From Gemmatimonadota bacterium (lineage in GTDB: Bacteria; Gemmatimonadota; Gemmatimonadetes; Longimicrobiales; Gaopeijiaceae), in contig JAUIEJ010000011.1 of assembly GCA_030428885.1 (NCBI GenBank), positions 1 to 64,000 on the forward strand: a stretch of DNA of 64,000 bases, read 5' to 3'. Positions 34,416 through 42,838 of the stretch are shown piece by piece (positions within the stretch are counted from its first letter, which is position 1; each line of letters begins with the position of its first letter). The notes beneath the pieces were generated by a model that had not been told where the DNA came from, made no database searches, and was given only the letters and a program-made list of their open reading frames with translations. A program made the translations under genes and the position numbers.

Positions 34416-36817
34416 ACGTCTCCCTGAACTGGCTCCGCTTCCTGGCGCCCGGCGTCGAGGGCGACGCCCATGCCCTGGCCGAGGCCATGGCGGCCCTGGG
34501 CTTCCCCGTGGAGGGGATCGACGCCCTGGGGGCCGAGCTGGGCGACATCGTGGTGGCCCGGGTGGTGGAGGCGGGCCGGCACCCCAACGCCGATCGCCTC
34601 TCCCTCTGCCGCGTGGACGCCGGAGGCGACGAGCTCCTGGACGTGGTGTGCGGTGCCCCCAACGTCCGGGCCGGCGCCCTCTACCCCTTCGTGCCCGTGG
34701 GGGGCGTGCTTCCCGACGGCATGAAGATCCGCAAGGCCAAGATCCGGGGTGAGACGTCCAACGGCATGCTCTGCTCCGCCAAGGAGTTGGGACTCGGGGT
34801 CGACCACTCCGGCATTCTGGAACTCCGCACCGACGCGGCCCCCGGCTCGCCCTTCGTGGAGGCCTTCGGTCTGGCCGGCGACGCCCGCCTCGATGTGGAA
34901 GTCACGGCCAATCGGGGGGATCTGCTGAGCCACGTGGGGGTGGCCCGGGAGATGGCACCCCGGGGGGTAGAGGGCGTGGCGCTTCCTCGGGTGCCCGGCG
35001 GGGCGGAGCCGAAGGTGGAACTCCGGACCGGCGAGGGGGCCGTGGAGGTGGACGGGATCACGGTGTCCATCGACGAGCCGACCCTCTGCCGGCGCTTCCT
35101 GGGCGCCGTGATCCGGGGGGTGACCGTGGGCCCCTCGCCCGACTGGCTCCAGGCCCGGTTGCGGGCCGTGGGAGCCCGGCCCATCAACAACGTGGTGGAC
35201 GCCACCAACTACGTGCTCTTCGAACTGGGCCAGCCCACCCACGCCTACGATCTGGCCACCCTGAAGGGTCGGCGGATCGGGGCCCGGCTCGCCGCCGAGG
35301 GCGAAGGGGTCCGAACCCTGGACGGCGAGGACCGCACCCTGAGCGCGTCCATGCTCGTCATCGCCGACGGGGAGCGCACCGTGAACGTGGCGGGGATCAT
35401 GGGCGAGGACGAGACGGCGGTCTCCGACGCCACCACCGACGTCTTCCTGGAGTGTGCCCATTTCGAGCCCCGCTCGGTGCGCACCACCAAGAAGGCCCTG
35501 GGCATCCAGAGCGACGCCGGATACCGGTACGAGCGCTGGGTCGATCCCACGGGGCAGGAGCGGGCCTTCCGTCGCGTGATCGAGGTCATCGTGGCCACGG
35601 CGGGGGGTACGGTCCACCCCGTGGCCGCCGACGTCCACCCCGATCCCTGGACGACGCCCCGCCTCTCGCTCCGTCGCAGCCGGGTGGAGCGCCTGCTGGG
35701 GGTCCCCTTCGACGGCGCGGCCGTCGCCGGACTCCTGCGGCCCCTGGGCTTCGTCGTGGACGAGGGCGACGGCGACACCCTCACCGTGGACGTGCCGGGG
35801 TGGCGGGGCTACGACGTCACCCGGGAAGTCGACCTCATCGAGGAGGTGGCCCGCCGGTACGGCTTCGACCGGTTCCCCGACCGGGCCGGACCGTTCCGCC
35901 CCACCACCGTTCCCGATCATCCCCTCTTCCGCCTCGAGGACGACCTCCGGACCCTCCTGGTGGGGCGGGGGCTCTTCGAGGCCCAGACGCCGGCGTTCGT
36001 GCCCCCCACCGAGGGCGACGTCCACCTCTCCAACCCCCTCTCCCAGGAAGAGCCGGTCCTGCGCCGCGACCTGGTTCCGTCGCTGTTGCGGCGGGTCCAG
36101 CGCAACCTCGCCCGGGGCGTGCGGGACGTGCGGCTCTTCGAGGTCGGAACCAGCTTCCGCTCCCGGGGCCCGGGAGAGGCGCCGGCCGAGGAGACCCGCC
36201 TGGCCGTGGCCATCACCGGCCGCCGCCGCCCCGAGCACTGGTCCGAACCCGACGAGGCCCTGGACCTGCGCGATCTCCAGGGACTCCTGGCGGCCCTGGT
36301 CCGGCGCGCCCGGCCCGGAGCCCGGGTGGAGCCCGGGTTCGTGGACGGCAGCCGGTTGATGCCGGGAGAGGCGTTCGTGGTCCGGGACGGTGACGCCGAG
36401 GTGGGCTTCGGGGGTCGGGTGTCGCCCGACGCCCTGGACGTCCCGCCCTGGGCCGGCGCCGTTCTGGCCCTGGAGCTGGCCCTTCCCGCCCTTCCGGCGC
36501 CCTCCCCCGACCCCACGGCACGGGCCCTGCCGGCGTATCCGGCGGTGGAGCGCGACGTGGCCCTCGTGGTCCCCGGCGCCGTGGCGTCGGCCACCCTGGT
36601 GGAGGCGGCCCGGAGCGCCGGCGGACCGTTGCTGGACGGGGTGGAGGTCTTCGATCTCTACGAGGGCGAGCACCTTCCCGAAGGCACCCGATCCATCGCC
36701 TACCGCTTCCGCTTCCGGTCGCCGGAGCGTACCCTCACGGATGACGAGGTGGACCGGGCGTTCCGGTCGATCATCGCGCGCGTCGAGGAGGAACCGGGTG
36801 TCCACGTCCGACGATAG
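34412..36817 (+). CDS. pheT: Phenylalanine--tRNA ligase beta subunit
   Basis: 801 residues from ATG 34412 (MNVSLNWLRFLAPG). Domains: B1/OB-fold tRNA-binding region (KIRKAKIRGETSNGMLCSAKELGLG), B3/B4 editing region, B5, the catalytic-like core (LIEEVARRYGFDRFPD) and the C-terminal anticodon-binding FDX-ACB domain ending RSIIARVEEEPGVHVRR. The next gene's GTG start lies inside its last codons. Confidence 0.97.
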   Translation: MNVSLNWLRFLAPGVEGDAHALAEAMAALGFPVEGIDALGAELGDIVVARVVEAGRHPNADRLSLCRVDAGGDELLDVVCGAPNVRAGALYPFVPVGGVLPDGMKIRKAKIRGETSNGMLCSAKELGLGVDHSGILELRTDAAPGSPFVEAFGLAGDARLDVEVTANRGDLLSHVGVAREMAPRGVEGVALPRVPGGAEPKVELRTGEGAVEVDGITVSIDEPTLCRRFLGAVIRGVTVGPSPDWLQARLRAVGARPINNVVDATNYVLFELGQPTHAYDLATLKGRRIGARLAAEGEGVRTLDGEDRTLSASMLVIADGERTVNVAGIMGEDETAVSDATTDVFLECAHFEPRSVRTTKKALGIQSDAGYRYERWVDPTGQERAFRRVIEVIVATAGGTVHPVAADVHPDPWTTPRLSLRRSRVERLLGVPFDGAAVAGLLRPLGFVVDEGDGDTLTVDVPGWRGYDVTREVDLIEEVARRYGFDRFPDRAGPFRPTTVPDHPLFRLEDDLRTLLVGRGLFEAQTPAFVPPTEGDVHLSNPLSQEEPVLRRDLVPSLLRRVQRNLARGVRDVRLFEVGTSFRSRGPGEAPAEETRLAVAITGRRRPEHWSEPDEALDLRDLQGLLAALVRRARPGARVEPGFVDGSRLMPGEAFVVRDGDAEVGFGGRVSPDALDVPPWAGAVLALELALPALPAPSPDPTARALPAYPAVERDVALVVPGAVASATLVEAARSAGGPLLDGVEVFDLYEGEHLPEGTRSIAYRFRFRSPERTLTDDEVDRAFRSIIARVEEEPGVHVRR

Positions 36818-37112
36818 AGCACGGGCCGAAGCGGCCGAGACGGCCCTCGTGGGCCTGGAGAAGGCCGTGGTCCGGGCCCTGGAGCGCATCGGGACGCTGG
36901 AGGCCGGGCTCGAGGCGGCCCGGAGCCGCCGCGACGAGGTGGAGGGCCTGCTGGCCCGCATGGCCGACGGCGACGAGAACCCGGCCCACATGCAGGAGCG
37001 CCTCACCGTCCTGGAGGCGGAGAACGCCGACCTGCGGCGCCGCCTGGACGAGGGGAGGGAAGGGGTCGAGCGACTCCTGGCCAAGATCCGCTTCCTCGAG
37101 GAGCAGCGCTGA
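36798..37112 (+). CDS. Small coiled-coil protein between pheT and zapA
   Basis: 104 residues from GTG 36798, overlapping the pheT end by 20 bp; GAGGAGG just upstream is the RBS. Almost entirely Ala/Glu/Arg/Leu heptads ('ETALVGLEKAVVRALERIGTLEAGLEAA', 'LEAENADLRRRLDEGREGVERLLAKIRFLEEQ' pattern). It has no recognisable catalytic domain. It ends 1 nt before zapA, which encodes an FtsZ-ring coiled-coil protein, so a ZapB-like partner role is a reasonable inference from position and shape. Confidence 0.65.
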   Translation: MSTSDDRARAEAAETALVGLEKAVVRALERIGTLEAGLEAARSRRDEVEGLLARMADGDENPAHMQERLTVLEAENADLRRRLDEGREGVERLLAKIRFLEEQR

Positions 37113-37113
37113 C

Positions 37114-37407
37114 ATGTCCGACCGCACGGCCGTAACCGTCCGCATCGCCGGCGAGGAGCACGCCATCCGGTCGTCGGCGCCCCCCGAGTACACCCGGCGC
37201 TGCGCCCGCCTCGTGGACGAGCGCATCACCGAGATCCGCCGCCGATCGACGCTGGTGGAGGGACACCGGGCCGCCATCCTGGCGGCGCTCTCCATCACCG
37301 ACGAGCTCTATCAGGCCCGGGAGGAGCTCCGCCGGCTCCGGGACGACGTGGCGGCGCGCTCCGGCGTCCTGGCCGGACGCATCGACGAGGCCCTGGCCGA
37401 AGAGTAG
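37114..37407 (+). CDS. zapA: Cell division protein ZapA
   Basis: 97 residues. The N-terminal beta-hairpin domain reads VTVRIAGEEHAIRSSAPPEY, followed by the long helix with 'RRCARLVDERITEI' and HRAAILAALSITDELYQ. ZapA bundles FtsZ filaments at mid-cell. Following pheT, as in many bacteria. Confidence 0.88.
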   Translation: MSDRTAVTVRIAGEEHAIRSSAPPEYTRRCARLVDERITEIRRRSTLVEGHRAAILAALSITDELYQAREELRRLRDDVAARSGVLAGRIDEALAEE

Positions 37408-37438
37408 GGCCGGGCGCCCCCCGGGCGGGGCCCGCCGC

Positions 37439-37468
37439 TTGCGCGGGCGCCGGGGCGATTCCTATCCT
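37439..37468 (+). promoter_or_regulatory. Candidate rny promoter
   Basis: TTGCGC (37439-37444), 18-bp spacer, TATCCT (37463-37468) in the 159-bp gap between zapA and rny. The leader would be about 90 nt. Confidence 0.4.
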
Positions 37469-37566
37469 CTGCAAAGTTTTACGCGTTCGTCATCTCCGCC
37501 TCGTGGCGGGCGGCGCGCGCATTGCGTTCAACCGCCGGGCCCGTCGGCCCGGATTCGGAGTGATAC

Positions 37567-39144
37567 ATGGGATCCCCGCTCGAGTGGGTCGCGGCGATCC
37601 TGGGTGGCCTCGCCGCAGGGGTGCTGGTGGGCATGGCCCTCGCAGGTGCCCGGGAACGCCGGAGGCGGGAGCGAGAGGTCCAGGCGGCGCAGGACGACGC
37701 CTCCCGGATTCTGTCTCGCGCCCGGGAGGAGTCCGATAGCGTGCTCCGCGAGGCGGAGCTCGAAGGCCGGGACGCCGTACTCCGGCTTCGGGAGTCGTGG
37801 GAGAAGGAAGAGGGACGCCGCCGCGACGAGATGGAACGGGCCGAGCGGAGGGCCGAGGAGCGCTCCGACAACCTGGACCGCCGCGCCGATCTGCTCCAGG
37901 ACCGGGAGGCCGGTCAGGACCGTCGCACCCGGGAACTGGAAGCCCGGGAAGAGGCCGTCCGCACCCGGGAGGCCGAGGCCGAAACCGTCCAGGAAGACGC
38001 GCGCCGCCGCCTCGAGTCCCTGGCCGGGCTCTCCGAGGCCGAGGCCCGCCGGAAACTCCTGGACGATCTCCTGGACGAGGCCCGGGCCGACGCCGCCAAT
38101 CGGGTGCGGGAGATCAAGGAGGAGGCCCAGCGCACGGCGGAGCGGGAAGGCAAGAAGATCCTGGGCCTCGCCATCCAGCGCATGGCCGCCGACACCACGG
38201 CCGAGACCACGGTTTCGGTGGTCCAGCTCCCCTCCGACGAGATGAAGGGGCGCATCATCGGGCGGGAGGGGCGCAACATCCGGGCCTTCGAGCAGGCCAC
38301 GGGCATCGACGTCATCATCGACGACACCCCCGAGGCCGTGGTGCTCTCCGGGTTCGACCCCATTCGCCGCGAGGTGGCGCGCCTGGCCCTGGAGCGGCTC
38401 ATCGAAGACGGGCGCATCCACCCGGGGCGCATCGAGGAGATGGTGGAGAAGGCCCGGGGCGACGTGGACCAGGGCATGACCGAAGCCGCCGAGGAGGTGC
38501 TCTACGAACTCGGCGTCCACGGGGTGCACCCCGAGATCGTCCGGGTCCTGGGGCGTCTGCGCTTCCGCACGTCGTACGGACAGAACCAGCTCCAGCACGC
38601 CCGGGAGGTGGCGCTGCTGGCCGGGAGCATGGCGGCCGAGATGGGGCTGGACGTCCAGGTCACCAAGCGGGCCGGGTTGCTCCACGACGTGGGAAAGGGC
38701 CTGACCCACGAGCAGGAGGGCACCCACGTGGAGCTGGGGTGGCGCCTGTGCAAGAAGCACGGCGAGGGCGACGTGGTGCTCAACGCCATCAAGGCCCACC
38801 ACGACGAAGAGCCCCACCACTTCGCCGAGACCTTCCTGGTGACGGCGGCCGACGCCATCAGCGGCTCCCGCCCCGGCGCCCGGCGCGAGATGTTCGAGGG
38901 CTACGTGAAGCGCCTGGAGAAGCTCGAGGAGATCGCCCTGGAGCACGATGGCGTGGAGCGCTGCTTCGCCATCCAGGCGGGACGGGAACTCCGGGTCATG
39001 GTGGAGCCCGAGCGGGTGAGCGACGCCGAGATGGCCCAGATCTCCGAGGCCGTGGCCCGGCGGATCGAAGACGAACTCCAGTACCCCGGCCAGATCAAGA
39101 TCGTGGTGGTCCGGGAGACCCGGGCCGTGGACTTCGCCCGCTGA
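37567..39144 (+). CDS. rny: Ribonuclease Y
   Basis: 525 residues. An N-terminal membrane helix (about 5-25) is followed by a long Arg/Glu coiled-coil (about 30-200). The KH domain has GRIIGREGRNIRAFE. The HD phosphodiesterase domain has 'GQNQLQHAREVALLAG' and LLHDVGKGLTHEQEGTH. It is a membrane-anchored endoribonuclease that starts mRNA decay. Typical length. Confidence 0.96.
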   Translation: MGSPLEWVAAILGGLAAGVLVGMALAGARERRRREREVQAAQDDASRILSRAREESDSVLREAELEGRDAVLRLRESWEKEEGRRRDEMERAERRAEERSDNLDRRADLLQDREAGQDRRTRELEAREEAVRTREAEAETVQEDARRRLESLAGLSEAEARRKLLDDLLDEARADAANRVREIKEEAQRTAEREGKKILGLAIQRMAADTTAETTVSVVQLPSDEMKGRIIGREGRNIRAFEQATGIDVIIDDTPEAVVLSGFDPIRREVARLALERLIEDGRIHPGRIEEMVEKARGDVDQGMTEAAEEVLYELGVHGVHPEIVRVLGRLRFRTSYGQNQLQHAREVALLAGSMAAEMGLDVQVTKRAGLLHDVGKGLTHEQEGTHVELGWRLCKKHGEGDVVLNAIKAHHDEEPHHFAETFLVTAADAISGSRPGARREMFEGYVKRLEKLEEIALEHDGVERCFAIQAGRELRVMVEPERVSDAEMAQISEAVARRIEDELQYPGQIKIVVVRETRAVDFAR

Positions 39145-39238
39145 CGCCCCCTCGCCCTCGCGCCGTTATACTTCGCCGGCGTCGGGACCTCGCCCGACGC
39201 TCCCCCCCGTTCGCCCCCGCACTCCAGGAGCCGCAGGA

Positions 39239-40129
39239 ATGTCGGCACAGCTCATCTCCGGCCGGGACATCGCCGCCACCATCCGCGAAGAGGTCAAGGA
39301 GCGGGTCACCGCCCTGAACGAGGCCACCGGGCGGGTTCCGGGCCTGGCCACCGTTCTGGTGGGCGAGGATCCGGCCAGTCAGCTCTACGTCGGGATGAAG
39401 AACAAGGCCGCCAAGGCCGCGGGGATCCACTCGGAGCAGATCACGCTGCCCGTCGACACCCCCGAAGACGAGCTCCTGGGGGTGGTCCAGGGCCTGAACG
39501 CCAACCCCGACATCCACGGCATCCTGGTCCAGCTTCCCCTCCCGGGGCACATCGACGAGCACAAGGTGCTCCTGGCGGTGGATCCGGCCAAGGACGTGGA
39601 CGGATTCCATCCGGTGAACGTGGGCAAGCTCTCCACCGGGGCCACCGACGTCCTGGCGCCCTGCACTCCGTGGGGCGTGGTTCAGATGCTCCTGCGCACG
39701 GGCAACGATCCCCGGGGCAAACACGTGGTGGTGGTGGGGCGGTCCAACATCGTGGGACGGCCCATGGCCTCGCTTCTCCTGCGCCGGGGCGCCGGCGGCG
39801 ACGCCACGGTCACCGTGGCCCACAGCCGCACGCCCGACCTGGGGGCCGTGACCCGCCTGGCCGACATCCTCATCGTGGCCGTGGGCCGCCCGGGCACCGT
39901 CACCGCCGACATGGTCCGGCCCGGCGCCGTGGTCATCGACGTGGGCACGAACCGGGTGGACGCCCCCGATACCGAGCGGGGGTACCGCGTGGTGGGCGAC
40001 GTGGACTTCGACGCCGTGAAGGACGTGGCGTCGTGGATCACCCCGGTGCCCGGCGGCGTGGGGCCCATGACCATCGCCATGCTGCTGTCCAACACCGTCG
40101 ACGCCTTCGAGCACCTCGTCGGGAACTGA
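39239..40129 (+). CDS. folD: Bifunctional methylenetetrahydrofolate dehydrogenase/cyclohydrolase FolD
   Basis: 296 residues. Conserved sites: LVGEDPASQLYVGMKNKAAK (catalytic Tyr and Lys), VQLPLPGHID, DVDGFHPVNVGKL, the Rossmann VVVGRSNIVGRPMA and ITPVPGGVGPMTIAML. It interconverts 5,10-methylene- and 10-formyl-tetrahydrofolate using NADP. A -10-like TATACT lies at 39167-39172, with a small hairpin in the leader (39180-39201). First gene of a run reaching recN. Confidence 0.96.
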   Translation: MSAQLISGRDIAATIREEVKERVTALNEATGRVPGLATVLVGEDPASQLYVGMKNKAAKAAGIHSEQITLPVDTPEDELLGVVQGLNANPDIHGILVQLPLPGHIDEHKVLLAVDPAKDVDGFHPVNVGKLSTGATDVLAPCTPWGVVQMLLRTGNDPRGKHVVVVGRSNIVGRPMASLLLRRGAGGDATVTVAHSRTPDLGAVTRLADILIVAVGRPGTVTADMVRPGAVVIDVGTNRVDAPDTERGYRVVGDVDFDAVKDVASWITPVPGGVGPMTIAMLLSNTVDAFEHLVGN

Positions 40130-40135
40130 CGGATC

Positions 40136-41569
40136 GTGGTGCCCAGGGACGACGCGACCCTCGACCTCTTCGCGGCTCCCGAGCCGTCGGACGCCCCGGA
40201 CGGGGCCGCCGACCCGCCCGAAGCGGCCTCCGAGGCCGGCTCGGCCCCTCCCGCCGAGCCCGAGCCCCAGCGGGAGGTGTGGACCGTCTCCCAGGTCAAC
40301 CGGGCGGTGCGCAACCTCCTGGAAGGCCAGTTGCCGGCCCTCTGGGTCTCGGGCGAGGTGGCGAACTGGAAGCGGGCGGGATCGGGGCACCGGTACTTCA
40401 CCCTGAAGGACGAGAACGCCCAGATCCGGGCCGTCATGTGGCGCAGCGACGCCTCCCGGCTCCCCGTGGACCCCGACGACGGCATGGAGGTGCGGGTCCA
40501 GGGCTCCCTCACCCTCTACGAGGCCCGGGGGGAGTACCAGCTCGTGGTGCGGCAGTTGGAGGCCGCCGGCGCCGAGGGGTTGTGGCGCATCGCCTTCGAG
40601 AAGCTCCGGGCGCGCCTGGACGCCGAAGGGCTCCTGGCCCCGGAGCGGAAGCGCCCCATTCCCCGCTTTCCCCGCACGGTGGGAGTGGTCACCTCCACCA
40701 CGGGGGCCGCGCTCCGGGACATCCTCTCGGTGATCCGCCGCCGGGCGCCGTGGACCCGGGTGCTGGTCATGGGCACCCGGGTCCAGGGCGAGGGGGCGGC
40801 GCTGGAGGTGGCCCACGCCGTCCGGACCCTGGGCCGGTCCGGTCGGGTGGACGTCCTCATCGTGGGGCGGGGCGGGGGATCCATCGAAGATCTGTGGGCC
40901 TTCAACGAAGAGCCGGTGGCCCGGGCCGTGGCCCAGTGCCCGGTGCCGGTGATCTCGGCGGTGGGGCACGAGGTGGACGTCACCATCTCGGATCTGGTGG
41001 CCGACCTCCGGGCCCCCACGCCGTCGGCGGCGGGAGAAGCCGCCGTGGTGGACGGCGCCGCCGTGCAGGACTACCTGTCCGCCGTGCCCACCCGCCTGGC
41101 CGCCGGCCTCACGGCCCGGGTCGCCTCGCGGCGCCGGGCGGTGGACGAGGGGCTGCCCCGCCTGCGGCGCGCCGTGCAACGCCTGGTGGAGCCCCGGCGG
41201 GACCAGGCCGTGCGCTTGAGGGAGCGTATGGGTCGGGCCCTGGCCATGGCGGTGGAGCGCCGCCGACGCCGGGCCGACGTGGGCCCTCGGCTGCACCGGG
41301 CCATGGCGGTGGCCGTGGATCGACGGCGGCAGCGCCTGGCGGGACTGGCCGGTCGCCTCCAGGCCCTCTCGCCCCTTTCCACCCTGGAGCGGGGGTACGC
41401 CGTGCCCCTGACCCGGGACGGCCGGGTGCTCCGCACCACCGAAGACTTCACCCCGGGCCGGAGCTTCGTGCTGCGGGTCACCGACGGCCGCATCGACTGC
41501 GAGGCCGGCGCGGTGCACCCCGACGGCGACGACCCGTTCACCGCATCGAAGGAATCCATCCATGAGTGA
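40136..41569 (+). CDS. xseA: Exodeoxyribonuclease VII large subunit
   Basis: 477 residues from GTG 40136. An acidic Ala/Pro N-terminal extension (about 1-42) precedes the OB-fold (VWTVSQVNRAVRNLLEG, LWVSGEVANWKRAGSGHRYFTLKD). The catalytic domain has GVVTSTTGAALRDIL, GRGGGSIEDLWAFNEE and AVGHEVDVTISDLVADLRAPTPS. A helical coiled tail with LERGYAVP ends it. It degrades single-stranded DNA with XseB. Confidence 0.95.
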   Translation: MVPRDDATLDLFAAPEPSDAPDGAADPPEAASEAGSAPPAEPEPQREVWTVSQVNRAVRNLLEGQLPALWVSGEVANWKRAGSGHRYFTLKDENAQIRAVMWRSDASRLPVDPDDGMEVRVQGSLTLYEARGEYQLVVRQLEAAGAEGLWRIAFEKLRARLDAEGLLAPERKRPIPRFPRTVGVVTSTTGAALRDILSVIRRRAPWTRVLVMGTRVQGEGAALEVAHAVRTLGRSGRVDVLIVGRGGGSIEDLWAFNEEPVARAVAQCPVPVISAVGHEVDVTISDLVADLRAPTPSAAGEAAVVDGAAVQDYLSAVPTRLAAGLTARVASRRRAVDEGLPRLRRAVQRLVEPRRDQAVRLRERMGRALAMAVERRRRRADVGPRLHRAMAVAVDRRRQRLAGLAGRLQALSPLSTLERGYAVPLTRDGRVLRTTEDFTPGRSFVLRVTDGRIDCEAGAVHPDGDDPFTASKESIHE

Positions 41570-41819
41570 CACCCCGGGGGCCGACGCCCCGCAGTCGGAC
41601 GAACCGGGCCTGGAGCGCCGGCTGAAGCGCCTGGAGGCCATCCTCGCGGCGCTGGAGGCCGACGAACTGGAGTTGGAGAAGGCCCTGGCCCTCTTCGAGG
41701 AGGGCGTGGGCCACGTCCGGTCGGCCGAGCGGATCCTGGCCGAAACCGAACTCCGGGTCGAGGAACTGCTGGGCGACGACGGCCGCACCCGCCCCCTGGA
41801 CGGCGACGAGGCCTCGTGA
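41562..41819 (+). CDS. xseB: Exodeoxyribonuclease VII small subunit
   Basis: 85 residues, start overlapping the xseA stop by 8 bp. Motif 'LERRLKRLEAILAALEADELELEKALALFEEGV' spans the two conserved helices of XseB. Acidic ends. Multiple copies coat the XseA helical region. Confidence 0.93.
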   Translation: MSDTPGADAPQSDEPGLERRLKRLEAILAALEADELELEKALALFEEGVGHVRSAERILAETELRVEELLGDDGRTRPLDGDEAS

Positions 41820-42742
41820 CGAGCGCCTTCGACCTGGGCGGCTTTCTGGCCGCCGAGGTGCCCCGGGTGGACGCGGCGCTGAACCGGGCCCTGGATGCGG
41901 CCCCCGTGGCCGCCCTCGACGAAACCGTGGCCGCGGCGGTGGCCCACGGGGTGCGGTCCGGAGGCAAGCGGCTCCGCCCGATCCTCTGCGTCGAGGCCTG
42001 GCGGGCCGCGGGAGGCACCGCTCACGGCATGGCCGACGACGACCCCCGGGCGTACGACCTGGCGGCCTCCCTGGAGCTGATCCACGCCTACTCCCTCATG
42101 CACGACGACCTGCCGTGCATGGACGACGCCGACCTGCGCCGGGGTCAGCCCACCACGTGGCGCGTCCACGGGTCGTCGGCCACGGTCCAGGGCGGGGTGG
42201 CCCTGATTCCCCTGGCGGCCCGCCAGGCCTGGACCGCCGCTCGGGCCCTGGGCTGCTCGGAGGACCAGGCTCGGGAGGTGTGCCGCACGCTTCTACGGGC
42301 CGCCGGCTCCGAGGGCATGGTGGGGGGGCAGGGGCTGGACCTCCTGGGGGAGGATCGCACCCTGGAGTCCCACGAACTCGATGAACTCCACGCCCACAAG
42401 ACCGGCGCGCTCCTCACCGCGTCGCTGGTCATGGGGGCCCGGGCCGCCGGCGCCTCGCCGCCGGTGCGGGACGCCCTGGAGGCCTACGGTCGACGCATCG
42501 GCCTGGCCTTCCAGATCGCCGACGACGTCCTGGACGCCACCGCCACCGCCGAGGCCCTGGGCAAGACCCCCTCCGACGCCGACCTGGGCAAGTCGACCTA
42601 CGTCGCCCTCCACGGCCTGGCCGCCGCCCGGGCCCGGGGCGAGGAGGAGGTGGCCGCCGCCCTCGCGGCCCTGGACGACGCCCGCATCCCGTCGCCCGCC
42701 CTCCGGGCGCTGGGCCGTTACGTGGTGCGCCGCGAGCGCTGA
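41816..42742 (+). CDS. ispA: Polyprenyl (farnesyl/geranyl) diphosphate synthase
   Basis: 308 residues from GTG 41816, overlapping the xseB stop (GTGA). Motifs: GGKRLRPILC, the first Asp-rich motif HDDLPCMDDADLRRG with its two-residue insertion (IspA type), and the second QIADDVLD. It condenses IPP with allylic diphosphates, most likely to farnesyl diphosphate. Next to dxs, and probably the supplier for undecaprenyl and squalene-like products. Confidence 0.93.
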   Translation: MTSAFDLGGFLAAEVPRVDAALNRALDAAPVAALDETVAAAVAHGVRSGGKRLRPILCVEAWRAAGGTAHGMADDDPRAYDLAASLELIHAYSLMHDDLPCMDDADLRRGQPTTWRVHGSSATVQGGVALIPLAARQAWTAARALGCSEDQAREVCRTLLRAAGSEGMVGGQGLDLLGEDRTLESHELDELHAHKTGALLTASLVMGARAAGASPPVRDALEAYGRRIGLAFQIADDVLDATATAEALGKTPSDADLGKSTYVALHGLAAARARGEEEVAAALAALDDARIPSPALRALGRYVVRRER

Positions 42743-42838
42743 TTTGCGAAGTTTCCCGGTATGGATCCGCCGGTGCCATCGGGTGTAGCCGATGCGTTCC
42801 GCCGGGAATGTCCGTCCCCACTTGGTACAGAGGTCGTC

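Noticed and set aside
34283-37084. 933-residue minus-strand open frame
   Set aside because: Antisense to pheT; no domain, only composition artefact.
37408-37566. Possible 6S RNA between zapA and rny
   Set aside because: 6S RNA often lies next to zapA in proteobacteria, but I could not fold a long duplex with a central bubble here. A covariance-model search would decide.
39095-42169. 1024-residue open frame on the minus strand
   Set aside because: It is antisense to folD, xseA and xseB, which have clear family motifs. His/Gly/Val-rich composition is the usual antisense shadow in GC-rich DNA.
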